Below the pieces are notes generated by a model that saw nothing but the letters and a program-made list of their open reading frames with translations, had not been told where the DNA came from and did no database searches. Below are positions 1 to 7,193 of a stretch of 10,942 nt of DNA, piece after piece. The stretch's first letter is position 1. Each line of letters starts with the position of its first letter. A program made the translations under genes and the position numbers. The DNA comes from Sediminicola sp047612485 (GTDB taxonomy: Bacteria > Bacteroidota > Bacteroidia > Flavobacteriales > Flavobacteriaceae): the NCBI GenBank assembly GCA_047612485.1, contig JBLGAT010000089.1, positions 1-10,942 of the forward strand, read 5' to 3'.

Positions 1-188
1 CTTTTTTACAAAGCGACGGGGGGGATATTTCCCTGATTTCCATAGATAACGACACTTCTGTCAAGGTAAAATTGGAAGGTGCTTGTGTTGGATGTACTGT
101 TAACCAAATGACCCTGAAAAGCGGTGTGGAAATGACCATTAAAAAGTATGCCCCGCAAATCGAAGAGGTAGTGAATGTAGTTCAATAA
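1..188 (+). CDS. NifU C-terminal domain (Nfu-type) Fe-S scaffold/carrier protein, 5' truncated by window edge
   Basis: An open frame runs in from the left edge (codons begin at base 3) and stops at TAA 186-188, giving the last 61 residues of a protein. The visible part has the pattern of the NifU C-terminal domain: SDGGDISLISIDNDTSVKVK, then a beta strand, then the CxxC motif in LEGACVGCTVNQMTLKSGVE, and a final helix ending in an EEVVNVVQ-like strand. In this family two CxxC motifs from a dimer hold a transient [4Fe-4S] cluster that is passed to apo-proteins in the cytoplasm. Flavobacterial Nfu proteins usually also carry an N-terminal Nfu domain, which would lie outside the window. The gene is followed on the same strand by a flavin reductase and a [2Fe-2S] ferredoxin, which fits an Fe-S neighbourhood. 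The domain call is firm; the full architecture cannot be seen. Confidence 0.9.
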   Translation, partial: FLQSDGGDISLISIDNDTSVKVKLEGACVGCTVNQMTLKSGVEMTIKKYAPQIEEVVNVVQ

Positions 189-205
189 CTGATGGATGTC
201 ATTAA

Positions 206-238
206 TTGACCGGGAGTCCATTCCTAGTTTTACTTTTG
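206..238 (+). promoter_or_regulatory. Candidate Bacteroidota-type promoter for the reductase gene
   Basis: TTG at 206-208, a 22-base spacer, then TACTTTTG at 231-238, an exact match to the TANNTTTG -7 box known from Flavobacterium/Bacteroides promoters. The expected start of transcription is about 243-245, giving a short leader of about 10 bases before ATG 255. This suggests the reductase can be transcribed separately from the upstream nfu-type gene. It is a pattern match only. Confidence 0.45.
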
Positions 239-254
239 TTAAGAATACGAATAC

Positions 255-1307
255 ATGATCAAAACAGACATATTAATAATCGGTGCGGGACCTACGGGTC
301 TTTTTGCCGTTTTTGAAGCAGGATTACTTCAATTAAAATGCCACTTGATAGATGCTTTACCACAAGCAGGAGGTCAATGTTCTGAAATTTATCCTAAAAA
401 ACCCATTTATGATATTCCTGGATTTCCTGAGGTTTTGGCAGGGGATTTGGTTTCCAATCTTATGGAGCAGATCAAACCCTTTCAGCCGGGATTTACCTTG
501 GGGGAACGTGCGCAGACCATTGAAAAGCAACCCGATGGATCTTTTGTGGTCACCACGAACAAAGGCACAAAACATCAAGCTCCTATAGTGGCCATTGCAG
601 GAGGATTGGGAAGTTTTGAGCCCAGGAAACCCTTATTGGAAAACCTTTCCAAATATGAGGATAACGGAGTGGCCTATATGATCAAAGATCCCGAAGTGTA
701 CCGCAACAAGAAAGTGGTCATTGCCGGAGGTGGCGATTCTGCCTTGGATTGGAGTATTTTCCTTGCCGATGTGGCATCGGAGGTTTCCTTGGTGCATAGA
801 AGAAATGAATTTAGGGGGGCCTTGGATTCCGTAGAGAAAGTAAGGCATCTTAAGAATCAGGGAAAGATCAATTTGATAACCCCAGCGGAAATCATTGGGT
901 TGCAGGGAAAAGATTCCCTAGAGGCTGTGGTCATCCAAAAAACAGGAGGGGAAGAGGTTGTATTAAGTGTGGATGATTATATCCCCTTATTTGGACTTTC
1001 ACCAAAATTGGGCCCCATTGGAGATTGGGGGTTGCAAATAGAAAAGAATGCCATTAAGGTCGATAATACCTTGGATTACCAGACCAATATTCCCGGTATC
1101 TATGCCATTGGGGATGTGAATACATACCCGGGCAAACTAAAGCTGATCCTTTGCGGCTTCCATGAGGCCACACTAATGTGCCAGAGCGCCTATCAGCGTA
1201 TATTTCCCGATAAGCGCTATGTGATGAAGTATACCACCGTTGGCGGGGTCACTGGTTTTGATGGGACAAAAAAAGAAGCCGAAAAATCTGTAGTGAAATC
1301 CATATAG
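255..1307 (+). CDS. Ferredoxin-NADP(+) reductase-like NAD(P)/FAD oxidoreductase (YumC / thioredoxin-reductase-like type)
   Basis: This 350-residue soluble flavoprotein probably moves electrons between NAD(P)H and a ferredoxin. The N-terminal FAD Rossmann motif is GAGPTG at 10-15, followed by the GGQC segment at 39-42. The NAD(P)H domain has GGGDSALDW at 158-166 and HRR at 181-183, where basic residues usually hold the NADPH 2'-phosphate. The C-terminal FAD motif GIYAIGDV is at 281-288. The redox-active CxxC that true thioredoxin reductases carry just before the NADPH domain is absent: that stretch reads YMIKDPEVY. This, with the length, matches the type-2 FNR (YumC) family rather than thioredoxin reductase. 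ATG 255 places the Rossmann motif at the usual distance from the N-terminus. There is no Shine-Dalgarno site, as is normal in this phylum. The adrenodoxin-type ferredoxin gene 107 bases downstream is the obvious candidate partner (inference). Cofactor preference cannot be settled from sequence alone. Confidence 0.88.
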   Translation: MIKTDILIIGAGPTGLFAVFEAGLLQLKCHLIDALPQAGGQCSEIYPKKPIYDIPGFPEVLAGDLVSNLMEQIKPFQPGFTLGERAQTIEKQPDGSFVVTTNKGTKHQAPIVAIAGGLGSFEPRKPLLENLSKYEDNGVAYMIKDPEVYRNKKVVIAGGGDSALDWSIFLADVASEVSLVHRRNEFRGALDSVEKVRHLKNQGKINLITPAEIIGLQGKDSLEAVVIQKTGGEEVVLSVDDYIPLFGLSPKLGPIGDWGLQIEKNAIKVDNTLDYQTNIPGIYAIGDVNTYPGKLKLILCGFHEATLMCQSAYQRIFPDKRYVMKYTTVGGVTGFDGTKKEAEKSVVKSI

Positions 1308-1375
1308 TAATATCACAAAATCTTCAAAGTTGTTAAAAGGATAGATGACACCATCAAACCCTTAAAGAAACCTAT

Positions 1376-1383
1376 TAAATTTG
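1376..1383 (+). promoter_or_regulatory. Candidate -7 box upstream of the ferredoxin gene
   Basis: TAAATTTG is an exact TANNTTTG match and is followed by C, as is common in flavobacterial promoters. Transcription would begin near 1389-1391, about 25 bases before ATG 1415, which favours ATG 1415 over an in-frame TTG at 1400. I found no TTG at the usual -33 distance, so the call is half-supported. Confidence 0.35.
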
Positions 1384-1414
1384 CGAAGAATTAGAACTGT
1401 TGAACCAACGGCCC

Positions 1415-1744
1415 ATGAGCGATATTAAAATAAAGATTACAGATAGGGAAGGCGTACTGCACGAAGTGGATGCCCCAACAGACATGAACATGAACCTTAT
1501 GGAGATTGTGAGGTCCTATGAATTGGCCCCTGAGGGGACCATAGGAATATGTGGGGGAATGGCCATGTGTGCCTCTTGCCAGTGTTATGTGAATTCTGGT
1601 CATCAGCTTCCTGAAGTATCGGATGATGAGGATGCCATGTTGGCCGAAGCGTTTAATGTAAAGGACAACAGCCGCTTGGGTTGTCAGATCCATATGACCA
1701 AAGATTTAAATGGCTTGGAAGTGGAGTTGGCTCCGGAGAGCTGA
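1415..1744 (+). CDS. [2Fe-2S] ferredoxin, adrenodoxin/vertebrate type
   Basis: A 109-residue acidic soluble protein with the plant/vertebrate ferredoxin fold. Cysteines 46, 52, 55 and 90 give the adrenodoxin-type spacing C-x5-C-x2-C-x34-C, in the segment GICGGMAMCASCQCYV and later in RLGCQIHM. The length and the acidic stretch SDDEDA at 69-74, in the partner-docking region, fit the adrenodoxin/putidaredoxin/Fdx group. Members serve P450s, Fe-S cluster assembly or other monooxygenases. The gene directly follows the FNR-like flavoprotein, so electron flow NAD(P)H to flavoprotein to this ferredoxin is a reasonable inference. I chose ATG 1415; the frame is also open from TTG 1400, which would add five residues, but the ATG start and the -7 box at 1376 fit better. 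An additional cysteine, C57, lies two residues after ligand C55. The final acceptor is not shown by this window. Confidence 0.9.
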   Translation: MSDIKIKITDREGVLHEVDAPTDMNMNLMEIVRSYELAPEGTIGICGGMAMCASCQCYVNSGHQLPEVSDDEDAMLAEAFNVKDNSRLGCQIHMTKDLNGLEVELAPES

Positions 1745-1775
1745 TAAACTTCTACTACTAAGCAATACCAATATA

Positions 1776-1810
1776 AAAAGACCTGCCTTATTAAAGGCAG
1801 GTCTTTTATT
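1776..1810. terminator. Bidirectional intrinsic terminator between ferredoxin and ABC exporter genes
   Basis: A perfect 14-bp stem (1776-1789 pairs with 1794-1807, core GACCTGCC/GGCAGGTC) closes a 4-base loop, ATTA. It has T-rich tails on both strands: TTTTATTTT on the plus strand and a run of five T on the minus strand. It lies between two convergent genes, 31 bases after the ferredoxin stop and immediately beyond the ABC gene stop at 1811, so it can end transcription from both sides. Confidence 0.9.
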
Positions 1811-3547
1811 TTAGATTCTGGCCTGATAGGTAAAGAGGTTATGATAACGTCCTTCCTTGGCTATGAGTTCATCGTGTGTGCCTTGCTCTGCAATGCGACC
1901 GTTTTCAACAACCAAAATCTGATTGGCCTTCCTAATGGTGCTCAATCTGTGGGCAATGACAAAGGTGGTGCGCCCTTCGGTCAGGGCTGCTAAACTCTTT
2001 TGTATCAAAGCTTCACTTTCGGTATCCAAACTGGAGGTTGCCTCGTCCAAGATCAATATTCTGGGGTTTGCCAAGATTGCCCTTGCTATGGCGATACGCT
2101 GGCGTTGTCCCCCCGAGAGCTTTACTCCCCGCTCCCCGATCAATGTGTCCAACCCTTTTTCAAAACGGTCGGTAAATTCATTGACATAGGCCGAGTTGAC
2201 TGCGGCAAGCAATTCTTCTTCAGAGGCATCGGGTCTTGGAAAAAGGATGTTCTCCCTTATCGTACCTTCAAATAGAAACTCATCTTGGAGAACCACCCCC
2301 AAGTGCTTTCTATAACTTCCCAAGTGGACGGTGGCCATATCAATTCCATCTACGGTAATACTGCCCGATTGTGGATTTAAAAAGGAGGCTGCCAAACCAG
2401 CTATCGTCGATTTCCCGCTACCAGAGCTCCCCACTAGGGCGAGTACAGACCCAGATTTAACCTCAAAATTTATATTGTGCAATACCTCTTTGTCTTCCTC
2501 ATAGGCAAATGATACATCGTTAAAAACAATATCCCCTTTGATATTCTTTAAAATAGTGGTCCTGTCCTCCTCATCCATTTCCTCTGTCATGTTCATGAGT
2601 TCCTCGGTGCGGTCAAGTCCGGCCAATGCCTCTGTCAATTGACTGCCTATATTGCTCATTTGAACAATAGGGGCCACCATTAATCCCAATAAAAAGGTGA
2701 AAGTCAAAAATTCCCCGATGGTCAGCTCATCCATCATAATTTTATATCCGCCGATACCCATAATTCCCGTTGTGGCCAAGCCCAATAGGAAGGTTGATGA
2801 ACTGGTCATAAAAGCAGTGGCGGTAAGACTCTTTTTTACGTTTTGGAACAGGCGCTCCACCCCTTCCTCAAAGACCTTGTGTTCTTGGGCTTCCGCATTG
2901 AACCCTTTGATGACCCGTATGCCTCCCAAGGTCTCGGTAAGCCTTCCCGTTACCTCGGCATTGATTTTTCCACGGTTCCTAAAAATAGGTCGGATCACCT
3001 TAAATGCTTTTAAGGCGATCAAGGCAAATATGGCCAAGGGAACCAGGGTGAAAATTGTCATGGACGGACTGATGCGAATCAGCAGTACCAATGAAACCAC
3101 CGCGGTAATGGTGCCACCTACCAATTGTACCAATCCCGTACCTATAAGATTACGAACACCTTCCACATCGCTCATGATCCTGGAAACCAAGGCTCCGGAT
3201 TTTGCATTGTCAAAAAACCGAATAGGTAGTGACAATACCTTGCGCTGTACCTGGGCCCTTAGTTCGGAAATAAGATACTGAGCCTGTACACTCAGGATTT
3301 TTGTAAGCATAAATGAGGTTACGGCCTGCACTAATATGGACAATCCGACGGCGAGGACAAGCAACTTCAAAAGCTCCATGTTTTTGTTGGGAATAATATC
3401 GTCCATCAAATATTTTAGGGACAAAGGGGCCACAAAACTGGCAGCTTTACTGACCACAATGAGCAGGAGGCCTATAAATACAATATTGCGTCTTGGCCAA
3501 ATGATTGTTTTAAAGGCGGTAAGGATATTAACTTTTTTATCGGACAT
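1811..3547 (-). CDS. ABC exporter half-transporter (MsbA / multidrug type), fused permease and ATPase
   Basis: A 578-residue inner-membrane ABC protein in which the membrane domain precedes the nucleotide-binding domain. Residues 1 to about 315 form the type-IV exporter membrane domain, with hydrophobic segments near 22-42, 60-82, 137-158, 163-181, 250-268 and 278-296, and the family-typical FFDNAKSGALVSRIMSD at 111-127. The ATPase domain carries Walker A GSSGSGKST at 373-381, Q-loop Q421, the signature LSGGQ at 477-481, Walker B ILILDE at 497-502 with catalytic E502, and H-loop H533. All catalytic residues are present, so it should hydrolyse ATP as a homodimer or heterodimer. The family exports lipids, peptides or drugs; the substrate cannot be read from sequence. 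No partner half-transporter is next to it, favouring a homodimer. ATG is at 3545-3547. It is divergent from the acylase gene across 228 bases and ends on the shared terminator. Confidence 0.93.
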   Translation of the reverse strand: MSDKKVNILTAFKTIIWPRRNIVFIGLLLIVVSKAASFVAPLSLKYLMDDIIPNKNMELLKLLVLAVGLSILVQAVTSFMLTKILSVQAQYLISELRAQVQRKVLSLPIRFFDNAKSGALVSRIMSDVEGVRNLIGTGLVQLVGGTITAVVSLVLLIRISPSMTIFTLVPLAIFALIALKAFKVIRPIFRNRGKINAEVTGRLTETLGGIRVIKGFNAEAQEHKVFEEGVERLFQNVKKSLTATAFMTSSSTFLLGLATTGIMGIGGYKIMMDELTIGEFLTFTFLLGLMVAPIVQMSNIGSQLTEALAGLDRTEELMNMTEEMDEEDRTTILKNIKGDIVFNDVSFAYEEDKEVLHNINFEVKSGSVLALVGSSGSGKSTIAGLAASFLNPQSGSITVDGIDMATVHLGSYRKHLGVVLQDEFLFEGTIRENILFPRPDASEEELLAAVNSAYVNEFTDRFEKGLDTLIGERGVKLSGGQRQRIAIARAILANPRILILDEATSSLDTESEALIQKSLAALTEGRTTFVIAHRLSTIRKANQILVVENGRIAEQGTHDELIAKEGRYHNLFTYQARI

Positions 3548-3775
3548 TTTATGGAATGAAAATTTATTAGGGAAAGTTGTAAATTAAGCCCGCAATTTAC
3601 CAAAAATTAAAAGAACAAAGAGGTAAGTGTCCCAGGATTGGAAATTTTTAAGTTTAAATTAGTATTTCAGTGGCAAGTCGATTATTTTCATGCCGTTAAG
3701 TGAAAATCCATCCCGATTTACGGTTAATATTATTCCCTTTTCAAACAAAATTGAAACAATTAAACCCATCTACCC
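3548..3775. other. Divergent intergenic region (ABC exporter / acylase)
   Basis: This 228-base AT-rich stretch must hold the promoters of both divergent genes. On the minus strand, 3601-3609 reads TAATTTTTG, one base longer than the TANNTTTG box, about 55 bases before the ABC start; it is a weak candidate. On the plus strand I found no exact TANNTTTG before the acylase start. I saw no strong hairpin, RNA gene or convincing small gene. Confidence 0.4.
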
Positions 3776-5956
3776 ATGAAAGCATTTTACGTCTGTATTT
3801 TAATGGCATTTGTAGCCTGCAAATCCAATACACCACAAACAGAAGAAGAGCGTTGGCAAACCTATGCGGACAATACAACCATTATTCGTGACGATTTTGG
3901 AGTGCCCCATGTTTATGGGAAAACCGATGCCGATGCCGTATTTGGTCTTCTGTACGCGCAATGTGAGGACGATTTTTATAGGGTAGAACAAAATTACATT
4001 TGGGCCACTGGTCGATTGGCAGAAGTGGATGGGGAAGGAGCTATCTACAGTGACCTGAGGGCAAAACTTTTTATGACAGAGGAGGAGGCGAAGGCCAACT
4101 ATGAAAAAAGTCCGGCATGGTTAAAAAAGCTTTGTGATGCCTTTGCCGATGGGATTAATTATTATCTATATACCCATCCTGAGGTTCAACCGAGGCTATT
4201 GACCCACTTCGAGCCTTGGATGCCCATGTATTTTAGCGAAGGATCCATCGGGGGTGATATAGAGCAGATTTCAACTGAGAAGATTCAGGCCTTCTATGAA
4301 GGAGATATGTCCGTACCGGAAATTAATGAAGTGGAGGCCCAGAAAAAAGAGGCAGAACTGGAGCCGCAAGGGTCCAATGGTATTGCTATTTCAGGAAAAT
4401 TGACCCAGTCTGGTAATGCCATGTTGCTCATCAATCCACATACCTCCTTTTATTTCAGGGGCGAAGTTCATGTGGTTAGTGAAGAGGGACTTAATGCCTA
4501 TGGTGCTGTGACATGGGGCCAGTTTTTTGTTTATCAGGGATTCAATGAAAAAACAGGCTGGATGCATACCTCTACCTATACCGATATCATGGATGAATTC
4601 AAGGAAAATATTATGGATTTGGACGGGAAATTGATGTACAGATATGGAGAGGAGTTGCGTCCGATTGAGACCTCCAAAATAGTTTTGAAATATAAAGATG
4701 GGGATTCTCTAAAGGAAAGATCTTTTCCAGCCTATCGCACACACCATGGGCCCATTACCCATATGGCAGAAAACCAGTGGGTGGCTTCTGCCATGATGTG
4801 GAACCCAGTCAAAGCCTTGGAGCAATCTTATGTTCGTACAAAAAAGGAAGGTTATAAAGGTTTTAGGGAAATGATGGATATACGCACCAATTCCTCCAAC
4901 AATACGGTCTATGCAGATGCCGAGGGTAATATTGCCTATTTCCATGGCAATTTTGTGCCCAAGAGGGATACCATTTTTGATTATTCCAAGCCTGTGGACG
5001 GCAGTAATCCCAAAACGGATTGGCAAGGGTTGCACACGGTTGATGAGAATATACTTGTGCTTAATCCTGCCAATGGATGGATCCAGAATTGCAATTCAAC
5101 CCCTTTTACCTCAGCATTGGAGTATAGTCCGAAAAAGAAGGATTATCCCAATTATATGTCCAAAGATCAGGAAAACTTTAGAGGGGTACATGCCATTGAT
5201 TTATTGAGAAATAGGAAGGGATATACTCTGGACAGCCTTATCAAATTGGCACATGATCCGTACTTACCGGCCTTTGAAAAGCTGATTCCCGGGTTGGTGG
5301 AAGCCTATGATAAAACCAGTCCTAAAAATCCAAAACTAAAGGAGCCAATAGAGGTTTTACGGCAGTGGGACCTTAAGACCTCCAAGGAGGCCGTTGGCAT
5401 GTCCTTGGCGCATTACTACGGCACCCTTTATGGAAGGATGGGCGACAGTCCAGAAGGGTTGAGCGATATGGAATTGATGAACTATTTGGGGACGGACTCT
5501 CCGTATACCGAACGCTTGGAAATGTTCCAAGAGGTGGTTGAACAAATGGATGCAGATTTTGGATCATGGAATACCCCATGGGGTGAAATAAACAGGTACC
5601 AAAGATTAAATGGGGATATCCTACAACCTTTTAACGATAGCCTTCCCAGTATTCCAATCGGGTTTGCCTCTGGACGATGGGGCGCATTGGCCGCCTATGG
5701 TGCACGTTATGCCAACAATACCAAAAAGATCTATGGAACAAGGGGGAATAGTTTTGTAGCTGTTGTAGAATTTGGAAAAAAAGTGAAAGCCAAAAGCATG
5801 CTCGCCGGAGGGCAGAACGGTGATCCTAAATCCCTTCATTTTAATGATCAGGCGCAACCATATGCCGATAAGAAGTTCAAAGAGGTGCCATTTTATAGGG
5901 AGGATGTTTTAAAACGCGCTAAAAGGACTTATCATCCTGGGGAAAAGCAAAACTAA
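3776..5956 (+). CDS. Penicillin acylase family Ntn hydrolase (acylase/amidase), predicted lipoprotein
   Basis: A 726-residue precursor of the penicillin G acylase / AHL acylase / aculeacin acylase family, which hydrolyse amide-linked acyl groups. It starts with a short hydrophobic signal and cysteine C15 in MAFVACKSN, a relaxed lipobox, so the protein is probably lipid-anchored in the envelope. The alpha part follows, with VPHVYGKTDADAVFGLLYAQ at 43-62. Self-processing should occur between G199 and S200 in QGSNGIAISG, which exposes S200 as the N-terminal nucleophile of the beta chain. The conserved HHGP lies at 323-326, NTVYADAEGNIAY at 376-388, and NPANGWIQNCN at 430-440. N440 is 240 residues after S200, matching the Ser-B1/Asn-B241 distance recalled for E. 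coli penicillin G acylase. ATG 3776 is the only start that keeps the signal; there is no clear ribosome binding site. The substrate is unknown: acyl-homoserine lactones, lipopeptides or N-acyl amino acids are all possible. Confidence 0.88.
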   Translation: MKAFYVCILMAFVACKSNTPQTEEERWQTYADNTTIIRDDFGVPHVYGKTDADAVFGLLYAQCEDDFYRVEQNYIWATGRLAEVDGEGAIYSDLRAKLFMTEEEAKANYEKSPAWLKKLCDAFADGINYYLYTHPEVQPRLLTHFEPWMPMYFSEGSIGGDIEQISTEKIQAFYEGDMSVPEINEVEAQKKEAELEPQGSNGIAISGKLTQSGNAMLLINPHTSFYFRGEVHVVSEEGLNAYGAVTWGQFFVYQGFNEKTGWMHTSTYTDIMDEFKENIMDLDGKLMYRYGEELRPIETSKIVLKYKDGDSLKERSFPAYRTHHGPITHMAENQWVASAMMWNPVKALEQSYVRTKKEGYKGFREMMDIRTNSSNNTVYADAEGNIAYFHGNFVPKRDTIFDYSKPVDGSNPKTDWQGLHTVDENILVLNPANGWIQNCNSTPFTSALEYSPKKKDYPNYMSKDQENFRGVHAIDLLRNRKGYTLDSLIKLAHDPYLPAFEKLIPGLVEAYDKTSPKNPKLKEPIEVLRQWDLKTSKEAVGMSLAHYYGTLYGRMGDSPEGLSDMELMNYLGTDSPYTERLEMFQEVVEQMDADFGSWNTPWGEINRYQRLNGDILQPFNDSLPSIPIGFASGRWGALAAYGARYANNTKKIYGTRGNSFVAVVEFGKKVKAKSMLAGGQNGDPKSLHFNDQAQPYADKKFKEVPFYREDVLKRAKRTYHPGEKQN

Positions 5957-6054
5957 GGGAAAGTTTTTGCTAATTGAACAACGGAAATGCCAAGGCGTAT
6001 CATCATTTTGTGGAAAGGAGATAGTTTTTTTTTGGAAAGCTTGTCTGGTCGCAA

Positions 6055-6699
6055 TTAATCCTTTACAATGATCAAACTGGCCTTAGACCCTGTGGATAAA
6101 TTCCATCTGTTGGAGTGGATAAGATTTCCCTTGTCGTCGTAAACATCCACCTGTGCGGTATTGGGCCCAGAGGATCCCTGGTTTAAAGCCTCAAAATCCA
6201 AACGGTTAAAGCCTTCGTTCAGATCCACATTGATGCCCTTAAACGAGGCCGTTAAATAAAGGTTGGGTTCTACAATCTGGTCATTGGCCATAATTTTGAC
6301 CCTATCGCCGTCCACAAACTCATGGTCCCTGCATACGATACCAACAAACTTTGAGGTGGTCTTTACATCCCCCAAATACATGTCCCCAAAGTGGGCCTTG
6401 GAATTGGTGCTTTCCTTTTCCCTGACCTTGGGGTCGATCTTAAGGTCATAGCCTGCTTGTTTCAGTTCCGTATCGGGAAGCATCTTTACATTTCTGGCCA
6501 TTAAGGAATCTTTTAGATTGTAATCTGGTTTTTTGTCCAAAATAGAAGGGAACTTTAAAGCTGTGCCCTGATTACTGGGTTTGATATTCAGGTTTTTATC
6601 GCTATTATCAATTTTTATCGATTTTATGGTGCCATCTATCTGTCCAAATCCTTGGAAGGCAAAAAGAAATAAAAAAGCGGGAATTAACCTAAATTTCAT
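6055..6699 (-). CDS. Secreted protein of unknown function with C-terminal beta-rich domain
   Basis: A 214-residue protein with a clear Sec signal peptide: KFR, a hydrophobic core to about residue 16, and a probable cleavage after GFGQ at 20. The frame extends upstream to 6750, but ATG 6699 puts the signal at the true N-terminus. The middle (about 21-110) is polar and low in hydrophobicity, probably extended. From about 115 to 214 the pattern is alternating beta strands with conspicuous motifs: VCRDHEFVDGDRVKI at 122-136, NEGFNRLDFEALNQG at 161-175, SGPNTA at 177-182 and RWNLSTGSKA at 198-207. I associate this GD-V / ALN-G-PNTA pattern with a beta-sandwich module repeated in many Bacteroidota exported proteins, but I cannot name a family or function. 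A single cysteine (C123) is present. The gene is convergent with the acylase (98 bases between stops, no clear hairpin). The location is periplasmic or extracellular by inference. Confidence 0.8.
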   Translation of the reverse strand: MKFRLIPAFLFLFAFQGFGQIDGTIKSIKIDNSDKNLNIKPSNQGTALKFPSILDKKPDYNLKDSLMARNVKMLPDTELKQAGYDLKIDPKVREKESTNSKAHFGDMYLGDVKTTSKFVGIVCRDHEFVDGDRVKIMANDQIVEPNLYLTASFKGINVDLNEGFNRLDFEALNQGSSGPNTAQVDVYDDKGNLIHSNRWNLSTGSKASLIIVKD

Positions 6700-7028
6700 A
6701 GTGTTCTTAATAAACCAATATCGGTCTAAAAATAGCAAATACTCTGCCACAGGTGATTAATTTGCTGTTAAATTCGATAAGAATAAGTTAACCGATGGTC
6801 ATTAAAGGGTAAAAAAGCTGAAGGTTATGGTATTTTGAGACAGAATTTTTAAGAATATAGATTAAAAACGAGGTATTGGTTGAATGCGATTATTCCCATT
6901 GCGTAAGGCAGTCCGGTTTTGGTATTATAGTGACATGCGTTGTTTAAACATTTGCAAATCAAAGATAAAGATGTATTGGTTGGTTATGTGGGTTGTGTTA
7001 AATCCAACGTTAATTATAGGGATTTGAC

Positions 7029-7059
7029 TTTGTTGTGGGCGATAATTTTCGTAACTTTA
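7029..7059 (+). promoter_or_regulatory. Candidate promoter for the slipin gene
   Basis: TTTG at 7029-7032, a 19-base spacer and TAACTTTA at 7052-7059, which matches seven of eight positions of TANNTTTG. The spacing is ideal for the Bacteroidota sigma factor. It would give a leader of about 130 bases before ATG 7194, which is fairly long. A dyad (6997-7028) abuts its -33 element. Confidence 0.35.
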
Positions 7060-7181
7060 ATAGGAAGGGTTGGAAATTTTGACGAAATATTTTTGCGATG
7101 CCGTGAAGATGAGAAGTTGGGTCTATTTTTCAACGAATATTTTTATTGTACCTATAAAAAATTTGTGGGTATTGAATAACT

Positions 7182-7187
7182 AAAGGA
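7182..7187 (+). promoter_or_regulatory. Shine-Dalgarno-like site of the slipin gene
   Basis: AAAGGA lies six bases before ATG 7194 and is followed by a further AAGG directly at the start codon. Strong purine sites of this kind are uncommon among the other genes in this window, and it supports ATG 7194 as the start. Confidence 0.5.
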
Positions 7188-7193
7188 ATAAGG

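Larger units (their letters stand above)
6700..7193. other. 494-base gene-free region between divergent genes
   Basis: This AT-rich stretch lies between the secreted-protein gene (minus) and the slipin gene (plus) and should contain both promoters. A weak open frame at 6940-7179 begins only with TTG, has no recognisable domain, and has no ribosome site or composition to support it. On the minus strand, GTATTTGC near 6734-6741 is a partial promoter-like match about 35 bases from the secreted-protein start. On the plus side are the dyad at 6997-7028 and the promoter candidate at 7029-7059, listed separately. I see no tRNA, riboswitch or insertion-sequence end in it. Confidence 0.5.

Noticed and set aside
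2697..3281. Long plus-strand open frame (194 codons) inside the ABC exporter gene
   Set aside because: It is antisense to a fully convincing ABC transporter and its translation has no family features; a shadow of the real gene.
5957..6054. Possible terminator between the convergent acylase and secreted-protein genes
   Set aside because: There is a run of T near 6025-6033 but no GC-rich stem before it.
6700..6750. Upstream extension of the secreted-protein gene
   Set aside because: It would place 17 residues before a typical signal peptide; ATG 6699 gives a normal signal start.
6934..7026. 30-codon ATG frame with a hydrophobic second half
   Set aside because: It is short, lacks a ribosome site, and could easily arise by chance in AT-rich DNA.
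6940..7179. 79-codon open frame in the large intergenic region
   Set aside because: It starts only with TTG, has no ribosome site, no recognisable domain, and overlaps the best promoter candidate for the slipin gene.
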